From Bacteroidota bacterium (GTDB taxonomy: Bacteria; Bacteroidota; Bacteroidia; Chitinophagales; Saprospiraceae), in contig JANSWP010000022.1 of the NCBI GenBank assembly GCA_024743405.1, forward strand, positions 16,632-80,631: a stretch of DNA of 64,000 nt, given 5' to 3'. Of the stretch, positions 35,784 to 43,792 are shown one piece after another. The position numbers and the translations under genes were made by a program. How positions within the stretch are numbered: the stretch's first letter is position 1; every line of letters starts with the position of its first letter. The notes under the pieces are model-generated. The model ran no database searches and was not told where the DNA came from. It saw only the letters and a program-made list of their open reading frames with translations.

Positions 35784-35818
35784 AAAACCGTCAGCGTGTG
35801 TAAAACGCTGACGGTTTT
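35784..35818 (+). terminator. Intrinsic terminator after the hypothetical lipoprotein
   Basis: Perfect 13-base stem AAAACCGTCAGCG (35784-35796) with CGCTGACGGTTTT (35806-35818) and a 9-base loop, followed by CCTTTTA. Confidence 0.9.
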
Positions 35819-35825
35819 CCTTTTA

Positions 35826-35984
35826 TACTTCATCAGGCTAAATTTTGAACTTTTTGAAGGTGATTTATGCTCCTGTACTTCATCACCTCCTCGCCTTGAT
35901 AACTTTGGCTATCAGGCTGCGAGCTTCTTCGTACAGAAACAAACCTCTCTCTTCAAAATGCCCAAAACCCAACCTGATGAAGTA
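35826..35984. repeat. 159-base MITE-like palindrome between terminator and phosphoesterase gene
   Basis: Terminal inverted repeat TACTTCATCAGG / CCTGATGAAGTA, extended by TTTTG and TTGAAG blocks inside, with TA on both sides (35824-35825, 35985-35986). An inner hairpin-like region around GTGATTTATG/CATCACC adds symmetry. Its end sequence differs from the other elements, but size and TA flanks agree. Apparent open frames across it are not credible genes. Confidence 0.7.
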
Positions 35985-36072
35985 TATAATCAAGATCATA
36001 AATCAGAATTAGTTAAATACTTGGCACTTTGGGTCAATTTTTGGATATTGCCAACCCTTCAAATATTTCTCA

Positions 36073-36825
36073 ATGAAACTCATACAAATCACAGATTTAC
36101 ATATTGGAAAGATTGGTGAAAATTCACACAACATCGATGTCAGGAAAAATTTTCTGGATGTATTGGAAGCGGTGAAAAATGAAGCCCCTGATCAACTGAT
36201 TATTTCTGGTGACTTGTGTTTGAATGATGGAGAAAAAGAGGTTTATGAATGGATTAAGCCATACTTGGATCAATTACCTTTTCCTTATCACCTCATTTCG
36301 GGCAATCACGATGACCCCAAATTGCTAGTAGAAACCTTCAACTTGGAGGATAACTTTTTTGATAATCAATTATTCTACAAGAAAAAATTCGAAAATCAAA
36401 CTGTCTTATTTTTAGATACTACCCATTACTATCTGCCTGACCTTCAATTAACTTGGCTAGAAAAAGAGTTGAAAAATTTGGATGAAGAATTAATCATTTT
36501 TATTCATCATCCGCCTGTAAATAGTGACGTTCCGTTTATGGACAATAAGCATCATTTAAGAAATATGGAGGCGCTCCAAAATGTTCTTTTTCAATACCCT
36601 CATCGTATTCATTTATTTTGCGGTCATTATCATGTTGATAAAATCATTCTAAAAAAGAATATTGCTGTTTATATTACACCAGCCTGTTATTTTCAAATTG
36701 ACTTTAGAGTCCCCCATTTTAAAGTTGATCATTTTCGAATCGGATTTCGGCAAATTGAAGTAAAAAATGGCACGGTTATCACATCTGTTCGCTACCTTGA
36801 GGGCAACAAAATCATTAATAACTAA
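36073..36825 (+). CDS. Calcineurin-like metallophosphoesterase (CpdA-type)
   Basis: A 250-residue binuclear metal phosphoesterase. All family motifs are visible: ITDLHIG at residue 5-11, ISGDLCLNDGEKE, SGNHDD, FIHHPPVN and FCGHYHVDK. The architecture matches cyclic-nucleotide phosphodiesterases of the CpdA group, so cAMP or a similar phosphodiester is the probable substrate, though the family is broad. It stands alone, downstream of a palindromic element. Confidence 0.92.
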   Translation: MKLIQITDLHIGKIGENSHNIDVRKNFLDVLEAVKNEAPDQLIISGDLCLNDGEKEVYEWIKPYLDQLPFPYHLISGNHDDPKLLVETFNLEDNFFDNQLFYKKKFENQTVLFLDTTHYYLPDLQLTWLEKELKNLDEELIIFIHHPPVNSDVPFMDNKHHLRNMEALQNVLFQYPHRIHLFCGHYHVDKIILKKNIAVYITPACYFQIDFRVPHFKVDHFRIGFRQIEVKNGTVITSVRYLEGNKIINN

Positions 36826-36961
36826 ATAACAAATGACTATTTGTAGTCCTTACTAATAAATACTTGAATATTTTCACGAATACAATCAATTGATTATCTA
36901 GCACTAAAGCATTTATTTATTTCAAAATAAACTATCAACTTTAGTCGGCGAATAAAACCCT

Positions 36962-38104
36962 ATGAAATTCAATTCCAAACTTCCTAACGTTAGCACCACT
37001 ATATTCACAGTTATGTCCCAACTCGCCAATGAGCATGGTGCGATCAACTTATCTCAGGGCTTTCCAAACTTCGACACTTCCGAAAATCTAAAAAAATTGG
37101 TTAATCATTATATTACTAGTGGGAAAAACCAATATGCTCCAATGCCAGGCGTTTTAGCTTTGCGAGAACAATTGTCTTCTAAAATTGAGACTTTATATGG
37201 CTTGCAGGTTGATCCGAATTCAGAAATCACGATTACAGCAGGAGCTACTCAAGCATTATACACCGCAATTTCTGCGTTTGTCAAACCTGATGATGAAGTG
37301 GTTTTAATTGAACCTGCATACGATAGTTATCGACCTTCCATCAAGGTAAATGGTGGTATACCTAAGGCTTACGAATTGAGTGGTCCAGATTATAAAATTG
37401 ATTGGAATCAATTGAGAAAGTTGGTCAGCGTTCGTACGCGCATGATCATTATTAATACGCCCCATAATCCGATCGGGAAAATATTAAGTGAGGAAGACAT
37501 GAAAAGTTTAGATCGATTGACGGAAGGAACTGACATTTTGGTTTTAAGTGACGAAGTATATGAACACTTAGTATATGATGGATTACAGCATCAAAGTGTG
37601 TTGCGCTTTCCTAATTTATGGAAACGCAGCATGGCAGTTTTTTCATTTGGAAAAACATTGCACGCTACTGGATGGAAATTAGGATACATTGTGGCACCAG
37701 ACTATATCATGGCAGAATTTCGAAAGGTGCATCAATTTAATGTGTTTTCAGTGAACACACCAATGCAATATGCCATTGCAGATTTTTTAGTTGATCCAAA
37801 CGAATATCTGAGTTTACCTTCTTTTTTTCAGAAAAAGCGAGACTTCTTTTTGGAGGCAATGAAAGGATCTAGTTTGAAACCAATTTCATCAGAAGGGACT
37901 TATTTTCAGTTGTTTGATTATTCCGCCATAAGTAGTGAAAAAGATACTGAATTTACGAAAAGAATGACAACCGAATTTGGTGTAGCCGCTATTCCTGTTT
38001 CTGTCTTTTTCTCAAATAACAATGACAATCAAGTAGTTAGATTGTGTTTCGCCAAAACAGAAGATACCCTATCGAAGGCCGGCGAGTTATTGCAAAAAAT
38101 TTGA
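36962..38104 (+). CDS. PLP-dependent aminotransferase, methionine/kynurenine type
   Basis: A 380-residue class I aminotransferase. The PLP lysine lies in SFGKTLHATGWKLGY; INLSQGFPNFDT, AGATQALYTAISAF, EPAYDSYRP, NTPHNPIGKIL and SDEVYEHLVYD are family motifs. The N-terminus with SQGFPNFD and the LHATGWK region are typical of the YbdL/kynurenine-aminotransferase group, which transaminates methionine and aromatic amino acids. Complete. Confidence 0.93.
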   Translation: MKFNSKLPNVSTTIFTVMSQLANEHGAINLSQGFPNFDTSENLKKLVNHYITSGKNQYAPMPGVLALREQLSSKIETLYGLQVDPNSEITITAGATQALYTAISAFVKPDDEVVLIEPAYDSYRPSIKVNGGIPKAYELSGPDYKIDWNQLRKLVSVRTRMIIINTPHNPIGKILSEEDMKSLDRLTEGTDILVLSDEVYEHLVYDGLQHQSVLRFPNLWKRSMAVFSFGKTLHATGWKLGYIVAPDYIMAEFRKVHQFNVFSVNTPMQYAIADFLVDPNEYLSLPSFFQKKRDFFLEAMKGSSLKPISSEGTYFQLFDYSAISSEKDTEFTKRMTTEFGVAAIPVSVFFSNNNDNQVVRLCFAKTEDTLSKAGELLQKI

Positions 38105-38600
38105 TTGATTTTTAGTTAATAACTTATAAGATTTAAAAATATTATCCGGAAAATAGCATTAACTTAAAAACCGAATCAAACCACAAAGCACTTATTACCA
38201 ATTTATTACACATTAAAAACACCTTTCCAAAACAGTAATAAGGATAAATAATCGATTTTTAAATGTAATTGTAATCCTTTACTCTTTCCTTGAATTGTCG
38301 TAATTTAATTAAATAAATACTTTGGGAAATAATCGACGACCGACTTTTTGACTTTTCTTTCCCTCTTTTAAAATACTAAATAACCCTTTAACAGGGGCTT
38401 TTTTTCTTCTATTATCCCGACTCAAAATTCAATGCTTTTTTGTCAATGTTCATTTTGAACAATTATTCTGTAACTGCTTACAAGAACAGATTTTATAATA
38501 GGTTTTGGTAAAAAATCTGCATTGAAAGTACCACTATATGCTAATACAGGAATACAGTTAAACATACACAAACACTTTTTTAAAAATAAATAGCAGACCT
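38105..38600. other. Intergenic region, about 500 bases
   Basis: AT-rich sequence between the aminotransferase and a small secreted protein. It contains a weak hairpin with T run near 38391-38406 (CCCT...AGGG then TTTTTTT) and an inverted repeat CAGATTTT/AAAATCTG (38487-38494, 38512-38519). No open frame with protein-like character is seen. Confidence 0.5.
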
Positions 38601-39107
38601 ATGAAAAAACTACCCTCCTTAATTGCTTGCCTATTTTTATTTGTAGGAAGTACATTTACGCAACCTCCTAAATGGATGGATCAAGATGATTATCATTACC
38701 AGAACTTTGATAACCGATCTTTTATTAAATATGGTGACTTAGATGAATATCGCTCCGTTCAAGATGAATTTTGGGTGTCCTTACCGGATGTTTTTGTGAA
38801 AGAAGCGAAGAAAGTCAAACGAAAAATGAAGAAACAAAAAAAACGTTTTGGCTTTAAATCACAAACAGAAATCCAAATCACCTCAAACAGAAAAGAACTA
38901 ATACTTTCCGTTGCAATTGATGATTTTGAATCGAAAACCATTAATTACGAACTCGTCACCCGCAAAAATAAGGTCATAAAATCTGGCGCTGTTTCTGATG
39001 ATTTCGAATTATCAGTATGGCGGTGTCAACCAGAAAAATATTGGCTAAACTTTTATGATTCTGAAAATGGAACGCTATTAAAAACTTATAAAGTATTTAG
39101 GTTTTAA
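38601..39107 (+). CDS. Hypothetical secreted protein
   Basis: A 168-residue protein with a signal peptide (MKKLPSLIACLFLFVGSTFT). The mature part has a very basic stretch (KEAKKVKRKMKKQKKRFGFK) followed by beta strands (TEIQITSNRKELILSVAIDD and the C-terminal SENGTLLKTYKVFRF). The C-terminal part looks like a small beta-sandwich, similar in outline to sorting-type domains, but without the usual motifs. No family recognised. Confidence 0.75.
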   Translation: MKKLPSLIACLFLFVGSTFTQPPKWMDQDDYHYQNFDNRSFIKYGDLDEYRSVQDEFWVSLPDVFVKEAKKVKRKMKKQKKRFGFKSQTEIQITSNRKELILSVAIDDFESKTINYELVTRKNKVIKSGAVSDDFELSVWRCQPEKYWLNFYDSENGTLLKTYKVFRF

Positions 39108-39280
39108 TTGATATTGGAAGCCTCCAATATTTTAGTTCTATTTTCATTTGGGAGAAACCGAATGACATAGTTTTGCATAAAAGTTAGTGTAGCTGACAAA
39201 GTGAGTCAATCAAAACATTCTCATTGTATTTAGATTTTGTAAATTTGTATTATCTTTAAATCGTTGTAAAAAAATTACTC

Positions 39281-40009
39281 ATGAAGCAAATTTTACAAAC
39301 TCTTATATTGTGCCTAATGACTTTTTCCACATTTGGGCAAATAAAAATTAATCCTACTATCACTGATGCCCATTTTGAAGATGCGGACTTGACGGATAAC
39401 TGGACTGACTTAATTGCACATTTTGATATCACTAATGAATCAGATGCGCAAATTGCACTTAAATGGGAACGCGTTTTAGATCAGGATTGCGTACAAGGAT
39501 GGGACTACCAATGTTGTGACAATAACCAATGTTACTCTACTCAGGTTACTTCTAATATTGACCCAAGCATTGGCTTGGATGCTCCATTTTATTTAGCAGC
39601 TGGTGAGACATTCGAATATCAATATCATATTTTACCGCGAATGTTAGCAGGTTGCTGCACAGCATACATCCATTTTTCTGCAGTAGACGACCCAACTAAC
39701 ATTCTTGCAACTGCTGAACTCGACATCAAAGTCAATAGTCCTGATTGTGCAGTTGTATCTGTAACTGAAGTGGAGGTTGAATCACTTAAATTGTTTCCTA
39801 ACCCTGTGACTGATGTGATTCAAATTTCATCAAATGAAGTTGTTGAGAACATTAGAATTTATAATATCTTAGGAACTGTAGTAAGAGAATTTGATGCAAA
39901 TGGCATTACTCAATTTGATGTCAATGATTTATTACCTGGTACTTATTTAGTAGCTTTATCTGATGAAAATCAAGATATTTTGAAAACGCTTAAAATTAAT
40001 AAGCAATAA
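39281..40009 (+). CDS. Secreted protein with T9SS type A sorting domain
   Basis: A 242-residue exported protein. Signal peptide MKQILQTLILCLMTFSTFGQ. Residues about 22-165 form a cysteine-containing domain (QDCVQGWDYQCCDNNQCYST; several cysteines likely paired) of unknown function. Residues about 170-242 are a type A sorting domain (LKLFPNPVTDVIQIS, IRIYNILGTVVREF, LPGTYLVALSDENQDILKTL), which directs passage through the type IX secretion system and is usually cleaved off. A strong terminator follows. Confidence 0.9.
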   Translation: MKQILQTLILCLMTFSTFGQIKINPTITDAHFEDADLTDNWTDLIAHFDITNESDAQIALKWERVLDQDCVQGWDYQCCDNNQCYSTQVTSNIDPSIGLDAPFYLAAGETFEYQYHILPRMLAGCCTAYIHFSAVDDPTNILATAELDIKVNSPDCAVVSVTEVEVESLKLFPNPVTDVIQISSNEVVENIRIYNILGTVVREFDANGITQFDVNDLLPGTYLVALSDENQDILKTLKINKQ

Positions 40010-40030
40010 GAAAATCATAAAATGATTTTT

Positions 40031-40062
40031 ACGGGGTGTTTCTTTATAAAGAGACACCCCGT
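40031..40062 (+). terminator. Intrinsic terminator after the T9SS cargo gene
   Basis: ACGGGGTGT (40031-40039) pairs with ACACCCCGT (40054-40062), followed by a T run on the plus strand. Confidence 0.9.
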
Positions 40063-40151
40063 TTTTATTCTGTTATTGCTTAGTAGTCATTCAAGCCTTA
40101 CCTACACTTTTAACTTAAATGACTACTTTGAGCATGTTTAAATGATCATTC

Positions 40152-40688
40152 ATGAATTCTCGCCATTTTCTTTCACTCGTTGCGAGCCTCCTCTTATTAA
40201 TACTTGCAGGCGCATTTTGGTATGCCAATCAAAATTTTAATAATGCTCAATTGACTTTGAAGTATTACCAAGAACCCAATTTAGCAAGTAATGCAAATGT
40301 TGAACAATCAGAACTAACCACTATAGTCAGAGATGCTTTTTCAAGAAAAAACTATAAACGAGTCATCGAATTAGGACAAAACATACCACCTGACATGCCT
40401 GGATATTGGAATGCTCGCCTCCAACTGGGACATGCTTATATGAAAAAAAACCAACCCAAAGAAGCCGCAGAAGCTTTCACAGAAATTGTAAATACAAAAC
40501 AGGTAGCTTTGATGGAAAATGCCGCTTGGCATCGAATCTTAACACATGTTCAGGCAGGTAACGAATCCCAAACAATTCATTTTCTGAATGAAATGATTAA
40601 ACAGAACTCAAGCGATTATGTCTCAAAGGCTAGACAATTAAAAAGCGATATTCAGAGCTTTTGGCGAAAATTAGTATTTAACAAATAG
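40152..40688 (+). CDS. Membrane-anchored TPR-like protein
   Basis: A 178-residue protein with one N-terminal membrane segment (about 7-25) and helical repeats afterwards. GYWNARLQLGHAYMKKNQPK is a clear tetratricopeptide unit, and the two flanking helix pairs fit further degenerate ones. TPR proteins mediate protein contacts; no partner is evident. It resembles small TPR proteins encoded beside ECF sigma factors in Bacteroidota, but none is adjacent here. Confidence 0.82.
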   Translation: MNSRHFLSLVASLLLLILAGAFWYANQNFNNAQLTLKYYQEPNLASNANVEQSELTTIVRDAFSRKNYKRVIELGQNIPPDMPGYWNARLQLGHAYMKKNQPKEAAEAFTEIVNTKQVALMENAAWHRILTHVQAGNESQTIHFLNEMIKQNSSDYVSKARQLKSDIQSFWRKLVFNK

Positions 40689-40776
40689 AAAAGCCCCACA
40701 ATCGTCATTGCAAGGCTAATCAATATCATGTTCTTATGATTTCTAATACATATAAATTCACAACACAAATTCCAAT

Positions 40777-41511
40777 CTAATTCGCGTCACTTACATCACC
40801 ACTTCCATCAATATCTACCTCTAAAAATGGATTACCTTTATACCTTACATCACCACTTCCATTGATAGTCACATTTAATGTATTAAGAACTGTAATCGAA
40901 ATATCGCCCGAACCATCAATTCTCACATCAGCATGATCCACCGTCAAATCAAAAGCAGAGAGATTGCCTGAACCATCAATTCGAAAATCTAAATTTTGAG
41001 CCTGCCCTTTCAAACTTATATCGCCAGAACCATCGATATCCCCTTTAATTTTATCGTAATCTAACGCTGCAATTAGATTCCCAGAGCCATCTATTTCCAA
41101 ATCGATTTCTTCACCTGTAAATAAATTTTCGCCAAAGACATCTCCAGAACCATCTATTTTTATACCTCGGACTTTAGGTAAAGTGATGAATATTTCCAAT
41201 TCATAATTATTATAACACCCATTCTCTAAGTCAATTTTCCAAATGTTGTTATTCACATCTGTTTTGAGCTTTTCAATGATGTTTACATGACCAGTTACTT
41301 CTACGAATTGTTCACTCCCTTGTCTGATGTGCACATTGTCGGAAATATCTAATTCAATTCCGTTGAAATGCTCAATATTTAATGTTTGAGTGACAACAGA
41401 TCCTTCACCGTTTGTACAATCGCCAAAAAATCCATCGCCATCACAACTAGTCATTCCAAAACTTAATCCCATCAAAAGGATAAAAAGCAAATTCAAATTT
41501 TTACGTTTCAT
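40777..41511 (-). CDS. Head GIN domain (DUF2807) lipoprotein
   Basis: A 244-residue lipoprotein with signal peptide and lipobox MTSC (C23). The mature part is a putative auto-transporter adhesin/head GIN domain: DFNGIELDISDNVHIRQGS-like start followed by a right-handed beta-helix. Seven rungs carry the motif I(D/N)GSG(D/N), for example KIDGSGDVFG, EIDGSGNLIA and DIDGSGDVSD. The family is very common in Bacteroidota; its exact role is unknown and surface display is likely. Confidence 0.92.
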   Translation of the reverse strand: MKRKNLNLLFILLMGLSFGMTSCDGDGFFGDCTNGEGSVVTQTLNIEHFNGIELDISDNVHIRQGSEQFVEVTGHVNIIEKLKTDVNNNIWKIDLENGCYNNYELEIFITLPKVRGIKIDGSGDVFGENLFTGEEIDLEIDGSGNLIAALDYDKIKGDIDGSGDISLKGQAQNLDFRIDGSGNLSAFDLTVDHADVRIDGSGDISITVLNTLNVTINGSGDVRYKGNPFLEVDIDGSGDVSDAN

Positions 41512-41886
41512 TTTTCATTTTTTTAATTAGATCTGAGCGTCGAACTGAAGTTCAAAACATTCAGTCAGGTGATTTCTTATATAAATCTTTATAGATTCAA
41601 TCGACTTTGGGAACCATTTAATATGCCTAATAAAAGGGTATTTCTATCAACGGTTGGGTTTTATAGATAAACTGAAAAATTCACCTAAAATTCAATCCGT
41701 CCATAAAATTTGGAAATAAATATTACTGCATCCAAATCTCAATAGGACCGGTATCTTTGTCAAAACATCGACCCTATTCATAAAAATGAGTAGTCACATT
41801 TTGTATATCTAACAGGATGGAATGAATCGTTTTCTTCTTGTTTATTTTATAACTCACGCCAATATCACTCCGCCAATAAATACTTA

Positions 41887-42047
41887 AGGGAATAGGGAAT
41901 AAATAAGATACCCAAATTTTGCAGAGCTAATTTTTCTTCAGTTGAGCCAAAAAACACAGACATACCCATAGGTATGACGAGTATTTTTAACGAAAAAGGA
42001 AGGCAAAAGAGCAAGTAAAATGGGTAGGTTATTTATTCCCTACTCCC
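41887..42047. repeat. 161-base MITE-like palindrome
   Basis: Terminal inverted repeats AGGGAATAGGGAATAAATAA and, inverted, TTATTTATTCCCTACTCCC, extended by TACCC/GGGTA. It is bounded by TA at 41885-41886 and 42048-42049. The core CGAGTATTTTTAAC (41978-41991) is shared, in reverse, with elements at 24.3 and 46.4 kb. Shortened or truncated relatives are at 1481-1575 and 13989-14037. Confidence 0.8.
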
Positions 42048-42092
42048 TAAACGAGAATCAAAAGGTCGATTTACTCAGTAAAGACAAAAAAA

Positions 42093-42131
42093 AAGGTCAT
42101 TCCACTTTATTAAAAAAAGTGGAATGACCTT
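42093..42131 (-). terminator. Intrinsic terminator after the outer-membrane protein gene
   Basis: Perfect 16-base stem AAGGTCATTCCACTTT (42093-42108) with AAAGTGGAATGACCTT (42116-42131); in the minus direction it is followed by eight T residues. Confidence 0.9.
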
Positions 42132-42191
42132 ATGACTAATGATGCAAAAATTTACTGCTCATCAGATTAAGATTTCAAAACATCAAGAAAA

Positions 42192-42788
42192 TTAATTATT
42201 AACATTCCTTCGCCCAAAACCTCCTATCTTAAAAGTCAATGTACCAGTAGGTCCGCTAATATCATCATTTCGAATATTCATCGTATTGTCTAATCCATTT
42301 ACAAAACGATAACCTGCACCAGCACTAATTCTCAACCAACGGAAAAAGTTAACTTCAAAACCGACTTCTGGACTCAGTAGAAAAATATTGTGTTCAACAT
42401 CGAATGCACCATCGTTAAATTCAACATTTAAGCCTCCCCAACCAATTTTAGCACTGGCAAAAGGGTGAAATGCCTTATGGCGAAAAGGTACAATTCCAAA
42501 CCAAAATCCACCATGTCCCATATTTAATTTAGTTATATTCCCATCAAATAAATCGGCGTAGCTTACAGTTCCCATACCATATCCACCAAAGAAAACATCA
42601 CCTGCCACGAAAGCGGCTCCTCCACCTACTGCCGAAGTTACATCACTATCAAAATCGCTATATTCAATCATCGTCGAAACGAAAAATCCACCACGATGCG
42701 TTTTTGAAAATAAAGTCTCATCTTGTTGTGCCCAAATTTGCCCAATAAGCATAAGTAGAGCTATTGTAAAAATTGATTTTTTCATCAT
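42192..42788 (-). CDS. Outer-membrane beta-barrel-like protein, copy 1
   Basis: A 198-residue exported protein with signal peptide MMKKSIFTIALLMLIGQIWAQ, from the ATG at 42788. The mature part is glycine- and aromatic-rich with alternating strands (AVGGGAAFVAGDVFFGGYGM, GHGGFWFGIVPFRHKAFHPF, LRISAGAGYRFVNGLDN) and ends in FKIGGFGRRNVNN, as in small 8-stranded barrels. About the same length and motif order as the gene at 43056-43688, with which it is clearly paralogous. No functional assignment. Confidence 0.8.
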   Translation of the reverse strand: MMKKSIFTIALLMLIGQIWAQQDETLFSKTHRGGFFVSTMIEYSDFDSDVTSAVGGGAAFVAGDVFFGGYGMGTVSYADLFDGNITKLNMGHGGFWFGIVPFRHKAFHPFASAKIGWGGLNVEFNDGAFDVEHNIFLLSPEVGFEVNFFRWLRISAGAGYRFVNGLDNTMNIRNDDISGPTGTLTFKIGGFGRRNVNN

Positions 42789-42906
42789 TTTAAAATGCAT
42801 TTGCATACTAATGTATTTGTAAATTGCTCACGCTAAACATTAACGTTTCCGTACAAATACATCAATAAATCATTGACTAGACTTCTTCGGAAATAAGAAT
42901 TGGATA

Positions 42907-43011
42907 TATGAAAATTAGATTTCTTTCTCAGACGAGGCTCATTTTGAGTTTCGTACCCGTAGGTATGGGAGGAAAAATAGCCGAAGTAGGAGGCGAAAAG
43001 ATTTTTTCATA
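42907..43011. repeat. Short MITE-like palindrome between paralogous genes
   Basis: TATGAAAA at the left and TTTTCATA at the right, bounded by TA on the left. The interior (TACCCGTAGGTATGG...GAAGTAGGAGGCGAAAAG) aligns with the interior of the element at 41887-42047 (TACCCATAGGTATGA...GAAAAAGGAAGGCAAAAG). It lies in the gap between the two barrel genes. Confidence 0.45.
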
Positions 43012-43055
43012 TGCTAATTTATTATTTCTGAACAAGTCTATTAATAAAGTAAAAT

Positions 43056-43688
43056 TTAATCCCACCAATAATTTCCAAAACCTCCAAAACGCAATGTTAA
43101 AGTCGCTCCTAGTTTACTGAAGTCTTTGTCTTCAAAGCCGTTTAAGTTCCGATCAAGTCCATCTACTAAGCGGTAATTAACAGTAGTTGCCAAACGGAAA
43201 AAATCGAAAATATTAAATTCAACACCAGCCTCGGGAGTAACAACAAAAACGCGATCTTTAACCTTATTGGTTTCCTCATTTCCTGATCCTAAGTCAGTGA
43301 CCACTTCATAATTGACACTTCCCCACCCTAGCTTTACCGCACCGAATGGATGAATTGCTTTTTCTTGTTTTGGGGTGATTCCTAACCAAAGCCCTCCGTG
43401 ACCAAAATCTAAATCTTGAATACTTTGGGTCGTTGAACCGTCTGTTTCTATATCCGAAAAATCGATCCCACCCATACCATAACCACCGAGGAAAAAATCA
43501 TCCAAAATTAGAGCACCGCCCCCTCCTACAGCCGTATTAGGGTTATCGCCGAAATCTGAAAATTCAAAAAGTGGCCCACCAAAAGCACCAATTCGATTAA
43601 CGTCACCAAAAATAGTTTCATCTTTCGTCTGTTGAGCGGAAAGATTTAGTGTAAGAAATAATAATAAAATAAACTGAAGTTGTTTCAT
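43056..43688 (-). CDS. Outer-membrane beta-barrel-like protein, copy 2
   Basis: A 210-residue exported protein, start at the ATG at 43688 with signal peptide MKQLQFILLLFLTLNLSAQ. Same motif order as its neighbour: DETIFGDVNRIGAFGG, AVGGGGALILDDFFLGGYGM, GHGGLWLGITPKQEKAIHPF, LATTVNYRLVDGLDRNLNG, ending in LTLRFGGFGNYWWD. The final aromatic residue suits barrel assembly. A tandem duplication, now separated by a palindromic element. Confidence 0.8.
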   Translation of the reverse strand: MKQLQFILLLFLTLNLSAQQTKDETIFGDVNRIGAFGGPLFEFSDFGDNPNTAVGGGGALILDDFFLGGYGMGGIDFSDIETDGSTTQSIQDLDFGHGGLWLGITPKQEKAIHPFGAVKLGWGSVNYEVVTDLGSGNEETNKVKDRVFVVTPEAGVEFNIFDFFRLATTVNYRLVDGLDRNLNGFEDKDFSKLGATLTLRFGGFGNYWWD

Positions 43689-43792
43689 AACAAAGTGAGT
43701 TATCATACTTTAGTAATTATGCATTTAAATGCTTATCTCAACTCAATGAATTGTTCATAAACACTTTTAATACCTAAACACTAAAACACATT

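Larger units (their letters stand above)
41512..42191. other. Intergenic region, about 680 bases
   Basis: Between the head GIN lipoprotein and an outer-membrane protein gene. It contains one palindromic element (41887-42047) and a terminator (42093-42131). The rest (41512-41886) shows no gene. Confidence 0.6.

Noticed and set aside
35796..36119. 107-residue plus-strand frame before the phosphoesterase gene
   Set aside because: It starts in a terminator hairpin, crosses a palindromic element and overlaps the true phosphoesterase start in another frame.
42908..43120. 70-residue plus-strand frame between the barrel genes
   Set aside because: It is encoded mostly by a palindromic element and ends inside the opposite gene.
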